A stretch of 64,000 nucleotides of DNA from Actinoplanes siamensis (GTDB lineage: Bacteria; Actinomycetota; Actinomycetes; Mycobacteriales; Micromonosporaceae), in assembly GCF_016862395.1 (NCBI RefSeq), contig NZ_BOMW01000040.1, positions 16,274-80,273 of the forward strand. Reading direction: 5' to 3'. Positions 24,529 to 33,324 of this stretch are shown in pieces. The position numbers and the translations under genes were made by a program. The notes beneath the pieces are model-generated. The model was not told where the DNA came from and made no database searches. It saw only the letters and a list, made by a program, of their open reading frames with translations. Position 1 is the stretch's first letter; every line of letters starts with the position of its first letter.

Positions 24529-25614
24529 TCAGAACACCACCACCGAGCGCAGCACGTCGCCGGTGTGCATCTTGGCGAACGCCTGCTCCACCCCGTCCAG
24601 CGGGATCTCCTCGGTGACGAACGCGTCCAGGTCGAGGCGGCCCTGCAGGTACAGCTCGGTCAGCATCGGGAAGTCGCGGCTGGGCAGGCAGTCGCCGTAC
24701 CAGCTGGACCTCAGCGCGCCGCCGCGGCCGAAGACGTCGAGCAGCGGCAACTCGATCCGCATGTCCGGGGTGGGCACGCCGACGAGCACCACGGTGCCGG
24801 CCAGGTCCCGGGCGTAGAACGCCTGCCGGTACGTCTCCGGCCGGCCCACCGCCTCGACCACCACGTCGGCGCCGAAGCCACCGGTCAGCTCGCGAACCCG
24901 CTCCACCACGTCGTGCTCGCGCGCGTTCACCGTGTGCGTGGCGCCGAAGCCGCGGGCCCACTCCAGCTTCCGGTCGTCGGTGTCGATCGCGATGATCGTG
25001 GTGGCGCCGGCCAGCGCCGCGCCGGCCACCGCGCCGTCGCCGACCCCGCCGCAGCCGATCACCGCCACCGAGTCCCCGCGGGTCACCCCGCCGGTGTTGA
25101 TGGCCGCGCCCAGGCCGGCCATCACGCCGCAGCCGAGCAGGCCGACCGCGGCCGGCCGGGCCCGCGGGTCCACCTTCGTGCACTGGCCGGCGTGCACCAG
25201 CGTCTTCTCCGCGAACGAGCCGATGCCCAGGGCCGGCGTGAGCTCGGTGCCGTCCTCCAACATCATCTTCTGCGCGGCGTTGTGGGTGGCGAAGCAGTAC
25301 CACGGCTTTCCCTTGGCGCAGGCGCGGCAGGTGCCGCAGACCGCGCGCCAGTTCAGCACCACGAAGTCGCCGGGCGCCACGTCGGTGACCCCGTCGCCGA
25401 CCGACTCGACCACGCCGGCCGCCTCGTGCCCGAGCAGGAACGGGAAGTCGTCGTTGATCCCGCCCTCCCGGTAGTGCAGGTCGGTGTGGCACACCCCGCA
25501 CGCCTGCACCCGCACCACGGCCTCGCCCGGCCCGGGGTCCGGCACCACGATCGTGGCCACCTCGACCGGCTTGCCCTTCTCCCGGGCGATCACGCCCCGA
25601 ACCCGCTGACTCAT
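24529..25614 (-). CDS. mscR: S-(hydroxymethyl)mycothiol dehydrogenase
   Basis: A zinc-dependent, NAD-linked medium-chain dehydrogenase that oxidises the formaldehyde-mycothiol adduct and so detoxifies formaldehyde. The 361-residue length equals that of M. tuberculosis MscR (Rv2259), and the N-terminus MSQRVRGVIAREKGKPVEVA is nearly the same. Visible sites are the catalytic zinc Cys in ACGVCHTDLHYREGG and HEAAG, four structural-zinc Cys in the CGTCRACAKGKPWYC region, and the NAD loop GCGGVGDGAVAGA. It implies a mycothiol-making actinobacterium. The ATG at 25614 is the start; the MarR regulator lies 43 nt upstream on the same strand. Confidence 0.94.
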   Translation of the reverse strand: MSQRVRGVIAREKGKPVEVATIVVPDPGPGEAVVRVQACGVCHTDLHYREGGINDDFPFLLGHEAAGVVESVGDGVTDVAPGDFVVLNWRAVCGTCRACAKGKPWYCFATHNAAQKMMLEDGTELTPALGIGSFAEKTLVHAGQCTKVDPRARPAAVGLLGCGVMAGLGAAINTGGVTRGDSVAVIGCGGVGDGAVAGAALAGATTIIAIDTDDRKLEWARGFGATHTVNAREHDVVERVRELTGGFGADVVVEAVGRPETYRQAFYARDLAGTVVLVGVPTPDMRIELPLLDVFGRGGALRSSWYGDCLPSRDFPMLTELYLQGRLDLDAFVTEEIPLDGVEQAFAKMHTGDVLRSVVVF

Positions 25615-25657
25615 CTGTCCCACGCACCTTTCGTCATCGCCCACCCTCACCACGACC

Positions 25658-26107
25658 CTACGGATTTTCCAGCAGCGCTTCGGCAAGCTTCGTGAGCTGG
25701 CGGACCTGAGCGTCGGTGAGCCGGTCGAAGATCAGCTGCTGGACGGTACCGGCGTGCCCCGGCGCGCTCGCCACCACCTTGGCGTAGCCCTCGTCGGTGA
25801 GCACCGCGATCTGCACCCGGCCGTCGGCGGCGGCACGCTCGCGGCGCACCCAGCCCTTCTCCTCCAGCCGGGCCACCACGTGGGAGAGCCGGGACAGCGA
25901 GGCACAGGCGCGCCGGGCCAGGTGGCTCATGGGCAGCCGGCGCTCGGGATGCTCGGAGAGGGTCATCAGCACCAGGTAGCCCATGTGGGTCAGCCCGGCG
26001 TCCCGCTGCAGCTGTGCCTCCAGCGCGGCCGGGACCTTGACCAGCACCTCCACCAGCCGCCGCCAGGCCGCCTGCTGTTCCTCGGTCAACCAGCGGGGCT
26101 CTTCCAT
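25658..26107 (-). CDS. MarR-family transcriptional regulator
   Basis: A 149-residue winged-helix regulator, probably a dimer. The DNA-binding region LPMSHLARRACASLSRLSHV (recognition helix, about residues 58-77) is followed by the wing VARLEEKGWVRRERAAADGR with the conserved Asp-Gly-Arg; helices on either side form the dimer interface. The effector is unknown. It is the upstream neighbour of mscR (43-nt gap, same strand), so it may control aldehyde/formaldehyde detoxification and its own promoter. The MscR link is inference from position. Confidence 0.87.
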   Translation of the reverse strand: MEEPRWLTEEQQAAWRRLVEVLVKVPAALEAQLQRDAGLTHMGYLVLMTLSEHPERRLPMSHLARRACASLSRLSHVVARLEEKGWVRRERAAADGRVQIAVLTDEGYAKVVASAPGHAGTVQQLIFDRLTDAQVRQLTKLAEALLENP

Positions 26108-26234
26108 GCTGGAAGGTTAGTGGCGTTCGGACAGTGAGGTATGGGCCGGGCGGACAGCATTCCACCGAACGTCACCGAATCGATCGACTTACGTGAACCT
26201 CAGCGAGTAGGCTGTCCGAGGACTTTCTACCCCG

Positions 26235-26288
26235 ACACGACGCCGGAACCGGCTGGCTGGGGGGCCTCGGCCGGTTCCGGCGTCGTGT
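26235..26288. terminator. Long perfect hairpin between the cupin and MarR genes
   Basis: Perfect 18-bp arms (26235-26252 and 26271-26288, ACACGACGCCGGAACCGG and complement) with an 18-nt G-rich loop. It lies 19 nt past the cupin stop on the minus strand and about 130 bp upstream of the MarR gene. It is probably the cupin-side terminator, although the following sequence is not U-rich. Confidence 0.6.
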
Positions 26289-26306
26289 GCCTTGCGGCGC
26301 TGGTTC

Positions 26307-26696
26307 TCACGCGGTGGGCGGCTCGTCCTGGCCGGCTTCCTCCGCGGCGTCCGCCTCCTCCTTGGTCTTGTGCACCGCGCCGTCGGCGTGCTCCGGCGGG
26401 CCGTAGACGGTGTAGAGGACCAGCGGGTTCGGCCCGTCGTTGAGGAAGTTGTGCTTGCGGCCGGCCGGCACGACCACGAGGTCCCCCTGGGCCACCTTCC
26501 GCGTCTCGCCGGAGACGACAGCCTTGCCGACGCCGCTGACGAAGGTGAGGATCTGGTCCACCTCGTGGACCTCCTCACCGATCTCGCCGCCCGGCGGGAT
26601 GGTCATGACGACGAGCTGAGTGTGCTTGCCGGTCCAGAGGACACGGCGGAAATCCGGACTCTGCTCCGCGACAGTGGCGATCGTGTAGTGCTCCAT
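26307..26696 (-). CDS. Small cupin-domain protein
   Basis: A 129-residue single-domain cupin. The beta-barrel core runs from about residue 20 to 100. Motif 1 is GGEIGEEVHEVDQILTFVSG, in which the usual HxH pair is reduced to one His, and motif 2 is GDLVVVPAGRKHNFLN with the conserved His. The C-terminal ~25 residues are acidic and Ala-rich, probably disordered. It resembles mannose-6-phosphate-isomerase-like cupins of unknown function. A metal site with altered ligands or a non-catalytic binding role are both possible. It stands between convergent-side hairpins and the GGDEF-EAL gene (18-nt gap, same strand). Confidence 0.78.
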   Translation of the reverse strand: MEHYTIATVAEQSPDFRRVLWTGKHTQLVVMTIPPGGEIGEEVHEVDQILTFVSGVGKAVVSGETRKVAQGDLVVVPAGRKHNFLNDGPNPLVLYTVYGPPEHADGAVHKTKEEADAAEEAGQDEPPTA

Positions 26697-26714
26697 GGCA
26701 GCACGTTACCCAAC

Positions 26715-28394
26715 TCAGGCGTCGCGCAACCGGCCCGGCACGACCGGCGACGGGCGCCCGATCAGGTAGCCCTGGACGTAGTCGACGCCCAGCTCACGCA
26801 ACATCCGCAGGGTCGCCTCGTCCTGCACGAACTCGGCCACCGTGTGGATCCCGTACGCCTGGCACACCTGCACCAGCGCGCGTACCAGCACCTGGTCCTG
26901 CGGGTTACCGGCCAGGTCCACCACGTACTCCCCGTCGATCTTGACGAGGTCGATCGGGAAGAGCCGCAGGTAGCGGAACGACGCGTAGCCGGAGCCGAAG
27001 TCGTCGAGCGCCAGGGAGCAGCCCAGGTCGCGGATCCGGTCGGCGAACCGGCGGGCCTCGCTCAGGTTCCCGATCAGCGCCGTCTCGGTGATCTCGAAGG
27101 TGAGTTGCCCGGGGTTCACCCGGTACTGCGCGAGCAGCCGCTCCACCTCGGCGGTCAGGCGCGGGTCGCCGACCGAGCGGCCGGACAGGTTGATCTGCAG
27201 GCCCATCCCGGGCTGCTCGGCGGCGAGCCGCATGGCCCGCTCCACCACCCACAGGTCGATGTCGAAGACCGCGTCCAGCCGCTCCGCGGTGTCCAGCACG
27301 TGGATCGGCGACTGCGGGCCGTCCGCGTCGTCGAGCACCCGCAGCAGCAGCTCGTGCCGCGTGACCCGATTGGTCTGCAGCTCCAGGATCGGTTGCGAGT
27401 AGAGGGTGAACCGGTCGGTGCCGAGCGCGTCGGCCACCCGGTTGCGGTACGAGCCCTGGCGGTCCCGCGCCGGCACCGGGTGCGCGACCAGGGTGATCGG
27501 GCAGTCCACCTCGCGCGACTGCCGCCAGGCCTGCTCGGCGTCGATCAGCAGGTCGTGGCTGCCGGCCTCGGAGTCCGGCCGGAACCGGACCAGGCCACCC
27601 CAGACCAGCGTGCCGGACTCCGCGCGCAGCGCCTCGACCAGGGCGGCCGCCTGCTTGCGGGCGGCGGACCAGTTGGTCGACGTGAGCAGGACCGCGAGCT
27701 CGTTGGTGCCGACCCGGCCGAGCAACTGCTCCGGCCCGACCCGGTCCTCGAGCCTCCGGGCGGTCCGCTGCAGCAACTCGGGGTTGCGCTCCGGGCGGAC
27801 CGCGTCGCCGGCCCGCTCCGCCTGCACCCGCAGCACCAGCAGCGCGCCGGCGGCGGCCCGGCGCAGCGCGCGGTCGATCTCGTCGGCGAACCGGGCGCGG
27901 GTCAGCAGCCCGGTCGCCGGATCCGGCTCGACCAGCGAGGACTGCACGGTCTCGCCCCGGCGGGTGAGCCGGGCGTCCTCGCGGCGGGCACGCTCGCGGT
28001 CGGTGACATCGCGGACCGTGCCCCGGATGCCGCGGACCGTGCCGTCCGGGCTCGTCACCGGCTCGAGCCGGCAGTCCACGTCGAACCAGCCGCCGTCCTG
28101 GCGCATCAGCCGGACCGTGGCGAGCACGGTGGCCCGGCTGGTCCAGGCCTCGGTGATGGCGCCGAGCGCGGTGGCCAGATCGTCCCGGTGTACGTAGCGG
28201 GCCAGCACCTGGCGGGTCATCTCGCTCTCCGCGGGGGCCCGGCCGAGCATCGCGGACAGGGCCGCCGACCAGACGATCTGGTCGCTCGCGGCGATGTAGG
28301 AGAACCAGGCGGCGCGGTCCTCGACCGGCGGGCGCGGCTCGGGCAGCGAGGCGGCCGGCGGCGCCCATCGCTCCCGTTCCTCGGGCACGGTCAT
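26715..28394 (-). CDS. PAS-GGDEF-EAL protein with degenerate GGDEF
   Basis: A 559-residue cytosolic c-di-GMP-signalling protein. Residues 25-135 are a PAS/PAC sensor (ending GIRGTVRDVTDRERA). Residues 160-300 are a GGDEF-type domain whose signature is replaced by GRVGTNELAVLL, so cyclase activity is unlikely. Residues 315-555 are an EAL domain. The EAL site reads HELLLRV, but the other catalytic segments remain: QINLSG, FEITETAL, DDFGSGYASFRYL, VKIDGEYV, and a late Glu. I expect a phosphodiesterase regulated by PAS and a GTP-binding pseudo-GGDEF domain. The upstream 336-bp region contains a hairpin. Confidence 0.85.
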   Translation of the reverse strand: MTVPEERERWAPPAASLPEPRPPVEDRAAWFSYIAASDQIVWSAALSAMLGRAPAESEMTRQVLARYVHRDDLATALGAITEAWTSRATVLATVRLMRQDGGWFDVDCRLEPVTSPDGTVRGIRGTVRDVTDRERARREDARLTRRGETVQSSLVEPDPATGLLTRARFADEIDRALRRAAAGALLVLRVQAERAGDAVRPERNPELLQRTARRLEDRVGPEQLLGRVGTNELAVLLTSTNWSAARKQAAALVEALRAESGTLVWGGLVRFRPDSEAGSHDLLIDAEQAWRQSREVDCPITLVAHPVPARDRQGSYRNRVADALGTDRFTLYSQPILELQTNRVTRHELLLRVLDDADGPQSPIHVLDTAERLDAVFDIDLWVVERAMRLAAEQPGMGLQINLSGRSVGDPRLTAEVERLLAQYRVNPGQLTFEITETALIGNLSEARRFADRIRDLGCSLALDDFGSGYASFRYLRLFPIDLVKIDGEYVVDLAGNPQDQVLVRALVQVCQAYGIHTVAEFVQDEATLRMLRELGVDYVQGYLIGRPSPVVPGRLRDA

Positions 28395-28730
28395 CCGGCG
28401 GCACCTCCCCCCTCGCGCACGACTGTCTCCGCTGCCACCAAGTCCCTCACCTATTACGACCCGTCACCGGGCCGTAATAACAGTGGACGCCACCGTCAAA
28501 GTTTTGACGTATCCGCAGGCAAGGCCAGGAGCAGGGAATTATCGCCCATCCAGAGTATCGAAACAACCGAACGGTGGACCGCTATGCCACCCAAAGCTAC
28601 CGAAAAGCGTCGCGGCCTCCATAACAGAAAGTCACTGCGAGTGTTCATCGGAAAACCTTCAGCGATCCCCTACCCGCAAGTCACCGTCCACATGCACGCC
28701 ACGTTCCGAGAACCATGCGCTGGGTGAGCG
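28395..28730. other. 336-bp gap with a hairpin upstream of the EAL gene
   Basis: This stretch is distinctly less GC-rich than its surroundings and has no convincing gene. At 28452-28479 TATTACGACCCG is followed after a 3-4-nt loop by its near-perfect complement (one A-C mismatch), about 60 nt upstream of the minus-strand EAL gene. It could be a regulatory hairpin in the leader or an operator. Confidence 0.45.
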
Positions 28731-29280
28731 TCACTCGACGACCGGAGTGATCTCCAGCTCGTTGATCCGCTGCCGGACCGGCCGCATCGCCGCCTCCGGC
28801 TCCCGGGCGGAGACGCCGCCGGCGGATGCGGACGAACACGCGGTTGCCGACCCGCTCCAGCACCGCCTGCCGGCGCACGTCGCTCTCCCACCGCCGCGGG
28901 CCCCGATACGTGTCGCCGCCGCGCTCGATCGCCAACCGCCGCCCGTCCGGTGCGCCGAGCACGAAGTCGATGCGGTAACCACCGATCCGGAACCGCGGAA
29001 CCGGCCGGCAGCCGCGGACCGCGAGCAGGCGCAGCACGTCCCGCTCGAAGTCGTTCCCGAAGTCGGCCTCCACCACGCCGCCCGGCCCGGCGAGGCCTTG
29101 CAACTGACCCCAGACGCCGCTCGTCGAGGCCGCGCCGGGCGTCCGTCCGCAGCCGGGACGGACCGGCCGGGGAGACGGTGATCAGCGCGCGGTCCGGGTC
29201 GTGGTCGTCAGGACCGGCGTGGCGACCAGCGGGTAGCGGACCCGGGCACTGCCCATGGTCGCCTCCAGGATGCCGTGGCC
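28731..29280 (-). pseudogene. Frameshifted remnant of a DUF559/Vsr-like endonuclease-domain protein
   Basis: Three frames must be joined to read it. The 5' part (from ATG 29256) reads ARVRYPLVATPVLTTTTRTAR and stops; a second frame continues ALITVSPAGPSRL; a third holds FERDVLRLLAVRGCRPVPRF then GGYRIDFVLGAPDGRRLAIE and RRQAVLERVGNRVFVRI. The tail REPEAAMRPVRQRINELEIT is again in a different frame and ends at 28731. Together these resemble the restriction-endonuclease-like C-terminal domain found in DUF559 proteins and at the end of large Upf1-type helicases. At least two frameshifts make it a pseudogene. The catalytic Glu-x-Asp positions are also altered (IERGGDTYRG where relatives have ECDGD). 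Confidence 0.65.
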
Positions 29281-29676
29281 CCGGACCATTTCCCGCCGAC
29301 GTGCCCGACCCGGTGTTCGCGCTCACCGCGGCAGCTCCCAGCCGGCCGTGACCACGAATGAGCACCGCCCGTCACCGCCCCCACCCGCGCCGACTGTCCC
29401 GCCCGACCCGGACCAGTCGAACGGCCAGCCGTCGCCGTCGATGAGCCCTGATCAGGCAACCGCACCGCGGCGGAACCGGTGGACGCCGCCCGGGGCGGAC
29501 GGGCGGCATCCACCGGGCGGCTCCGGCCCGCCGCCGGCAGAGGCTCCAGAAGCGTCACCACTCGGGAGGACGTCGCCGCCCGGAGCGCCACCCTCGCGGG
29601 CGGGCGCCCCCTCCCGGCGAGCAAGCGTCGCCGCTCGACGAAGGGAGCGCCATCGCCCGTCAGCAAGCGCCACCGC
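29281..29676. other. Non-coding stretch
   Basis: I see no gene with a convincing product. A Pro/Arg-rich plus-strand frame across 29255-29827 looks like a by-product of GC-rich DNA and overlaps a real minus-strand gene. Short imperfect repeats of the type GCAAGCGYCRCCGCTC occur at about 29620 and 29661. The region may be eroded sequence from the pseudogene on its left. Confidence 0.4.
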
Positions 29677-30345
29677 TCAGGGGAACCGCATGCGCCGGGG
29701 CCGCGGGATGACCGGAGGCGGCAGCGGCAGGTCGTCGAGGTGGCTCCAGTTCAGCGTGCCGTTGTCCGTGGATTTCACCTCGCCCAGGCACGCCCGGAGC
29801 AGGCCGAGATTCGGCGCTCCGGCATAGCCGGCGATGACCACCTCCGGTTTCGGCTCGATCCCGGAGATCGCCGCGCAGATCTTGGCAACCTCGCGCTCGT
29901 CGACCGCGTCCAGCGGGAGCGGCGCCTCCACCGGGGATCGGCGCCACGGCGGCCCGAACCGGCCGAGCAGCTCCCGCGCGAGACGGCCGAACGAGCGGCC
30001 CACCTCGGCGTCGGCCATCGACAGGCGCGCGGACTGCCCGTAGCACCACGGCACGACGATGTGCCCGTTGATCAGCACCAACTGGTACACCGACCGCGGC
30101 ACGCTGATGATCTCGGCGCCCGGCAGCGTGCCGAGGAAGAGGACCAGCTCCTCGTAGGGCAACGGCCAGCGCGGATTGCCCAGCACGCGCTCCACGGTCT
30201 GTGTCATGGCCGGGTGGGCGTGCACCTCACGGTCGATCGCTGTACTCAGGGCCTCGGGCACCCGGGTCCACAGCTCGTCGGCGATCTTGTCGCCGAACTG
30301 CTCGACCAGCCAATCGCTGGGACCGACGAGAACGTCTGGACGCAT
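29677..30345 (-). CDS. Hypothetical protein, 222 residues
   Basis: An unrecognised protein. It is soluble, with mixed helix and strand; the most structured-looking part is residues 60-110 (LPYEELVLFLGTLPGAEIIS, then SVYQLVLINGHIVVPWCYG). The C-terminal 30 residues are Pro- and Arg-rich (LPLPPPVIPRPRRMRFP). Codon use is typical of the genome, which supports a real gene. It starts with ATG at 30345 and is isolated, with a decayed nuclease gene on one side and a 1.6-kb gene-poor stretch on the other. That setting suggests accessory DNA; no function is proposed. Confidence 0.65.
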   Translation of the reverse strand: MRPDVLVGPSDWLVEQFGDKIADELWTRVPEALSTAIDREVHAHPAMTQTVERVLGNPRWPLPYEELVLFLGTLPGAEIISVPRSVYQLVLINGHIVVPWCYGQSARLSMADAEVGRSFGRLARELLGRFGPPWRRSPVEAPLPLDAVDEREVAKICAAISGIEPKPEVVIAGYAGAPNLGLLRACLGEVKSTDNGTLNWSHLDDLPLPPPVIPRPRRMRFP

Positions 30346-31977
30346 TCCTCACCACCACCGTCCGTGATGTCGACGTCACTGCTGGCTAGAAGAGTTGCAC
30401 TTCCGATGATCGACTGGAAGGGGCCGCGACGAGATCATAAAAACAAGCACGAATGAAATCGCACGTACCGAGCAAAGATTAGTCACCGCGACGGGACATC
30501 GAGCCGAGAAGCATCAAAACCTGCAACTTGCGCGGCGAAGCGCACGCGCAAGTTGCAGACCGGTTTCGCCATTCCCCGTACCCGACATTGAACACCCGAC
30601 TTATTTCCGAGCGGTGACAGAGAGGCAAACATCCTTTCACCCGACATGATCAAACCGCTTGCGACCTGCGCGGGGGCCGACTGGCCGAGCAATCCGGCCG
30701 CCGGCCCGAGGTCGGCCCGGCCGATCGAAATTCCTTCCACGTCGTGCCCACTCCTTACGCCTGGATCCACATAGCTGGCACAGAGTGCTCGCAACCGGGC
30801 GAACCTCGGACGTTTGCGCAACTTGAGACGGGCCGAGTGTCGGATTCCCGTCAGAACATCTGTTCTCAGATCGAGAACTTCCCGCAGGCGCTCTCCCGGT
30901 CCCCTCCGCCTCGCCCCCATCCGATCCCGCTGCCCGGATCGGACCTCGGCCGGGGCGCGCACGCACGTAGTGGCATCCGCACCAGCCAGCCAGCCAGCAA
31001 CCCTTGGAGACGGCGCCTCGGAAAGCACCGCCGTACGCATCGGTCGGCGCAGCGATCGTCACGGCGTCGAGACGTCGCCCTGACAGGCGCCAGCGAAACG
31101 CCAGGCCAGACAATTATCGAGTGATTAATAACGACCGATCACGGTTGCGGAGCCGACGACTCCACGCAATGGGCCACCGTCGAACAGAGCCGTCCGGCCC
31201 TATTCCGTCCTCCCAATAATCAGACACCCGAATCCGCAACGGTCAACGCCTCCGAATCCGCACCCGGAGCCGCAATACGTGAACGATTTCCGCCCTCCGC
31301 ACCGCATTCCCGGCGGGACTGTCACTCTCTGCGGAACGCCGTGATCGCTGACACCGCGTAAGCACCCGGCGGTCGGCACCGAGTTACCAGCCCCCGTGGA
31401 TCTGCGAGCCATCGGCCCACCCACCTGTCCGAACTCGGGCCTCCGAAGATCCGCCAATCACTCCCGATCACTCATGTCCCCGCCTATCCGGTAACGGCAA
31501 ATCCGGCGCCATCCCCCAATCGGACACCAAAACCGCCAGCACGGACGGTCGCCCCATCCGAGCTCTGGGCCGCCCCCATTCCGGCGCAGAAGCCGATCGG
31601 CGGATCTCGGCCTGAACCGGTACAGCACCCGACCCGCCAAGCCCTGGTGGGAGCCGGCGCCGGAGGTCAACTCAGAATGATTCCCGCAGGTGGCGAAGGC
31701 GGATGCCGGCCATCGGCGACCATGGCACCGGATGCCACGGCATGCGCCTGCCCCGATCGCCGAGTCGCCCCGTGCAGCGCGGATCCGAACCGGACGCCGG
31801 CCGCTCACCCCGGGTTCGCCGTCCCCTCCGCACAGGTCTCGATCACCACACGCCCGGTGGTCGACGCGGCGCCGACCGTCTCCCCGGTCGCCGCCTGCCA
31901 GCGGAGATCTGCTCCGCAAGTGGCACGGCTTTCCGCGGACCGCACCGTGCGCCAGCGATCCTGCCCGCCGCCCGCGC
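30346..31977. other. 1.6-kb gene-poor region with a perfect 14-bp inverted repeat
   Basis: No frame here has the third-position G/C bias of the genome or a recognisable product. A perfect inverted repeat CTGCAACTTGCGCG (30521-30534) and its complement (30545-30558) is separated by 10 nt and could be an operator or an RNA hairpin. Base composition is lower in GC than the flanks in several places (for example 30380-30480 and 31110-31150). It may be a leftover of deleted accessory genes or host an RNA I cannot recognise. Confidence 0.45.
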
Positions 31978-31992
31978 TACGGTGCCCGGGTG
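31978..31992 (+). promoter_or_regulatory. Leaderless -10 box for the helicase gene
   Basis: TACGGT (31978-31983) lies 6 nt before the GTG at 31990, the spacing of actinobacterial leaderless promoters; no ribosome-binding site is present. Confidence 0.5.
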
Positions 31993-33285
31993 AGTTCAGT
32001 CAGCCCGGCCGAGGAGGCCGCCACCGTGATCGCCGCGGTGCTCGGCGATCTTCGCTCCGGCCGCCACCGGGGCGTCGTCGTCGACTCGCCGCCCGGCGCC
32101 GGCAAGTCGACACTGGTGGTACGCGCGGCCGGGGAGGTGGCCGCGACCGGCGAGCCGCTGATCATCGTGGCCCAGACGAATGAGCAGGTGGACGACCTGA
32201 TCGAGCGGCTCGGCGCTCGATCACCCGAGGTGAGCGTGGGGCGGTTGTCCGCAGTCGACTACGAGCGCAGCGACCGGGTGAAGGCGCACCCGAACTGCCG
32301 GGTCGCGGCCAAGGTGCCCGATCTCGGGTCGCCGGCGGTGACCATCGGGACGGCTGCCAAGTGGGCGACGGTCACCGAGGGCAGCTGGCCGTGGGCGATC
32401 GTCGACGAGGCCTATCAGATGCGGTCGGACGCGCTGTTGCGAGTGGCGCCACGGTTCGAGCGCGCGCTGTTCGTGGGCGATCCCGGTCAGCTCGACCCGT
32501 TCTCGACGGTCGAGGTGGAGCGCTGGACCGGCCTCTCCTGGGATCCCATGCAGAGCGCGGTGGCGGTGTTGCTGCGGCACAATCCGGAGCTTCCGGTGCA
32601 TCGACTGCCGGTCTCCTGGCGGTTGCCGGCTTCCGCCGCGCCGGTGGTGGCCGAGGCGTTCTATCCGTTCACCGGGTTCCGCTCGGGCACCGGACCGGGT
32701 GATCGCACCCTGCACTTCGAGCGGCCCGCCGAGACACCGCTCGACCAGGTGCTGGATTCCGCGGCGAAGACCGGTTGGGGCCTGCACGAGCTGCCCGCGC
32801 GATTCACCGTGCGCACCGACGCGGAGGCGGCGGCCGCCTGTGCCCAGCTCGCCGCCCGCGCGCTGGCCCGGGGCGGGATCGCCGGGTCGGAGGCCGGGAC
32901 CGGGGCGCTCACCGCGACCCGGATCGCGATCGGCGCCGCGCATCGGGACCAGGCCGCGGCGATCCGCGCCCTGCTGCCTCCGGAGGCGGCAGGCATCACC
33001 GTCGACACCGCGAACCGCCTGCAGGGCCGGGAGTACGACCTGACCGTCGTGCTTCACCCGCTCTCCGGCCGGCGTGACGCCACAGCGTTCCATCTGGAGT
33101 CCGGGCGGCTCTGCGTGCTCACCTCGCGGCACCGGCACGCCTGCGTGGCGGTGGCCCGTTCCGGCATCCCCGAACTGCTCGACGCACATCCCTCGACCGA
33201 GCCCGTGCATCTGAACGTGCCGGTCAAGTTCCCGGACGGGTGGGAGGCGAACCAGTCGATGTTGGCGCATTTATACCGAACGTAA
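31990..33285 (+). CDS. SF1B (Upf1/Dna2-like) helicase
   Basis: A 431-residue stand-alone helicase core with all the main motifs. These are Walker A VVDSPPGAGKSTLVV (about residues 32-46), Ia IIVAQTNEQVDDL, Walker B AIVDEAYQM (about 137), motif III FVGDPGQLDPFS (about 161), motif IV-like RIAIGAAHRDQ, motif V VDTANRLQGREYDLTVV (about 340) and motif VI LCVLTSRHRHACVAV (about 379). The ANRLQGREYD form of motif V is characteristic of Upf1/Dna2/SMUBP2 helicases. No nuclease or zinc domain is fused. Such small helicases occur in repair and defence loci. The frame is open upstream, but the GTG at 31990 with its leaderless promoter is the likely start. Two accessory genes follow on the same strand. 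Confidence 0.83.
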   Translation: MSSVSPAEEAATVIAAVLGDLRSGRHRGVVVDSPPGAGKSTLVVRAAGEVAATGEPLIIVAQTNEQVDDLIERLGARSPEVSVGRLSAVDYERSDRVKAHPNCRVAAKVPDLGSPAVTIGTAAKWATVTEGSWPWAIVDEAYQMRSDALLRVAPRFERALFVGDPGQLDPFSTVEVERWTGLSWDPMQSAVAVLLRHNPELPVHRLPVSWRLPASAAPVVAEAFYPFTGFRSGTGPGDRTLHFERPAETPLDQVLDSAAKTGWGLHELPARFTVRTDAEAAAACAQLAARALARGGIAGSEAGTGALTATRIAIGAAHRDQAAAIRALLPPEAAGITVDTANRLQGREYDLTVVLHPLSGRRDATAFHLESGRLCVLTSRHRHACVAVARSGIPELLDAHPSTEPVHLNVPVKFPDGWEANQSMLAHLYRT

Positions 33286-33309
33286 CCCACCGGTAACCGC
33301 TGATCCGGT

Positions 33310-33324
33310 TACCGTGGTGCTATG
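33310..33324 (+). promoter_or_regulatory. Leaderless -10 box for the beta-family gene
   Basis: TACCGT (33310-33315) is 6 nt before the ATG at 33322, again with no ribosome-binding site, so this gene has its own promoter although it lies only 36 nt after the helicase stop. Confidence 0.5.

Noticed and set aside
29255..29827. 190-codon Pro/Arg-rich plus-strand frame
   Set aside because: Overlaps the 3' end of a better minus-strand gene and has a low-complexity product.
30483..31040. 185-codon minus-strand frame in the gene-poor region
   Set aside because: Codon bias is not like the genome and no fold or motif is seen.
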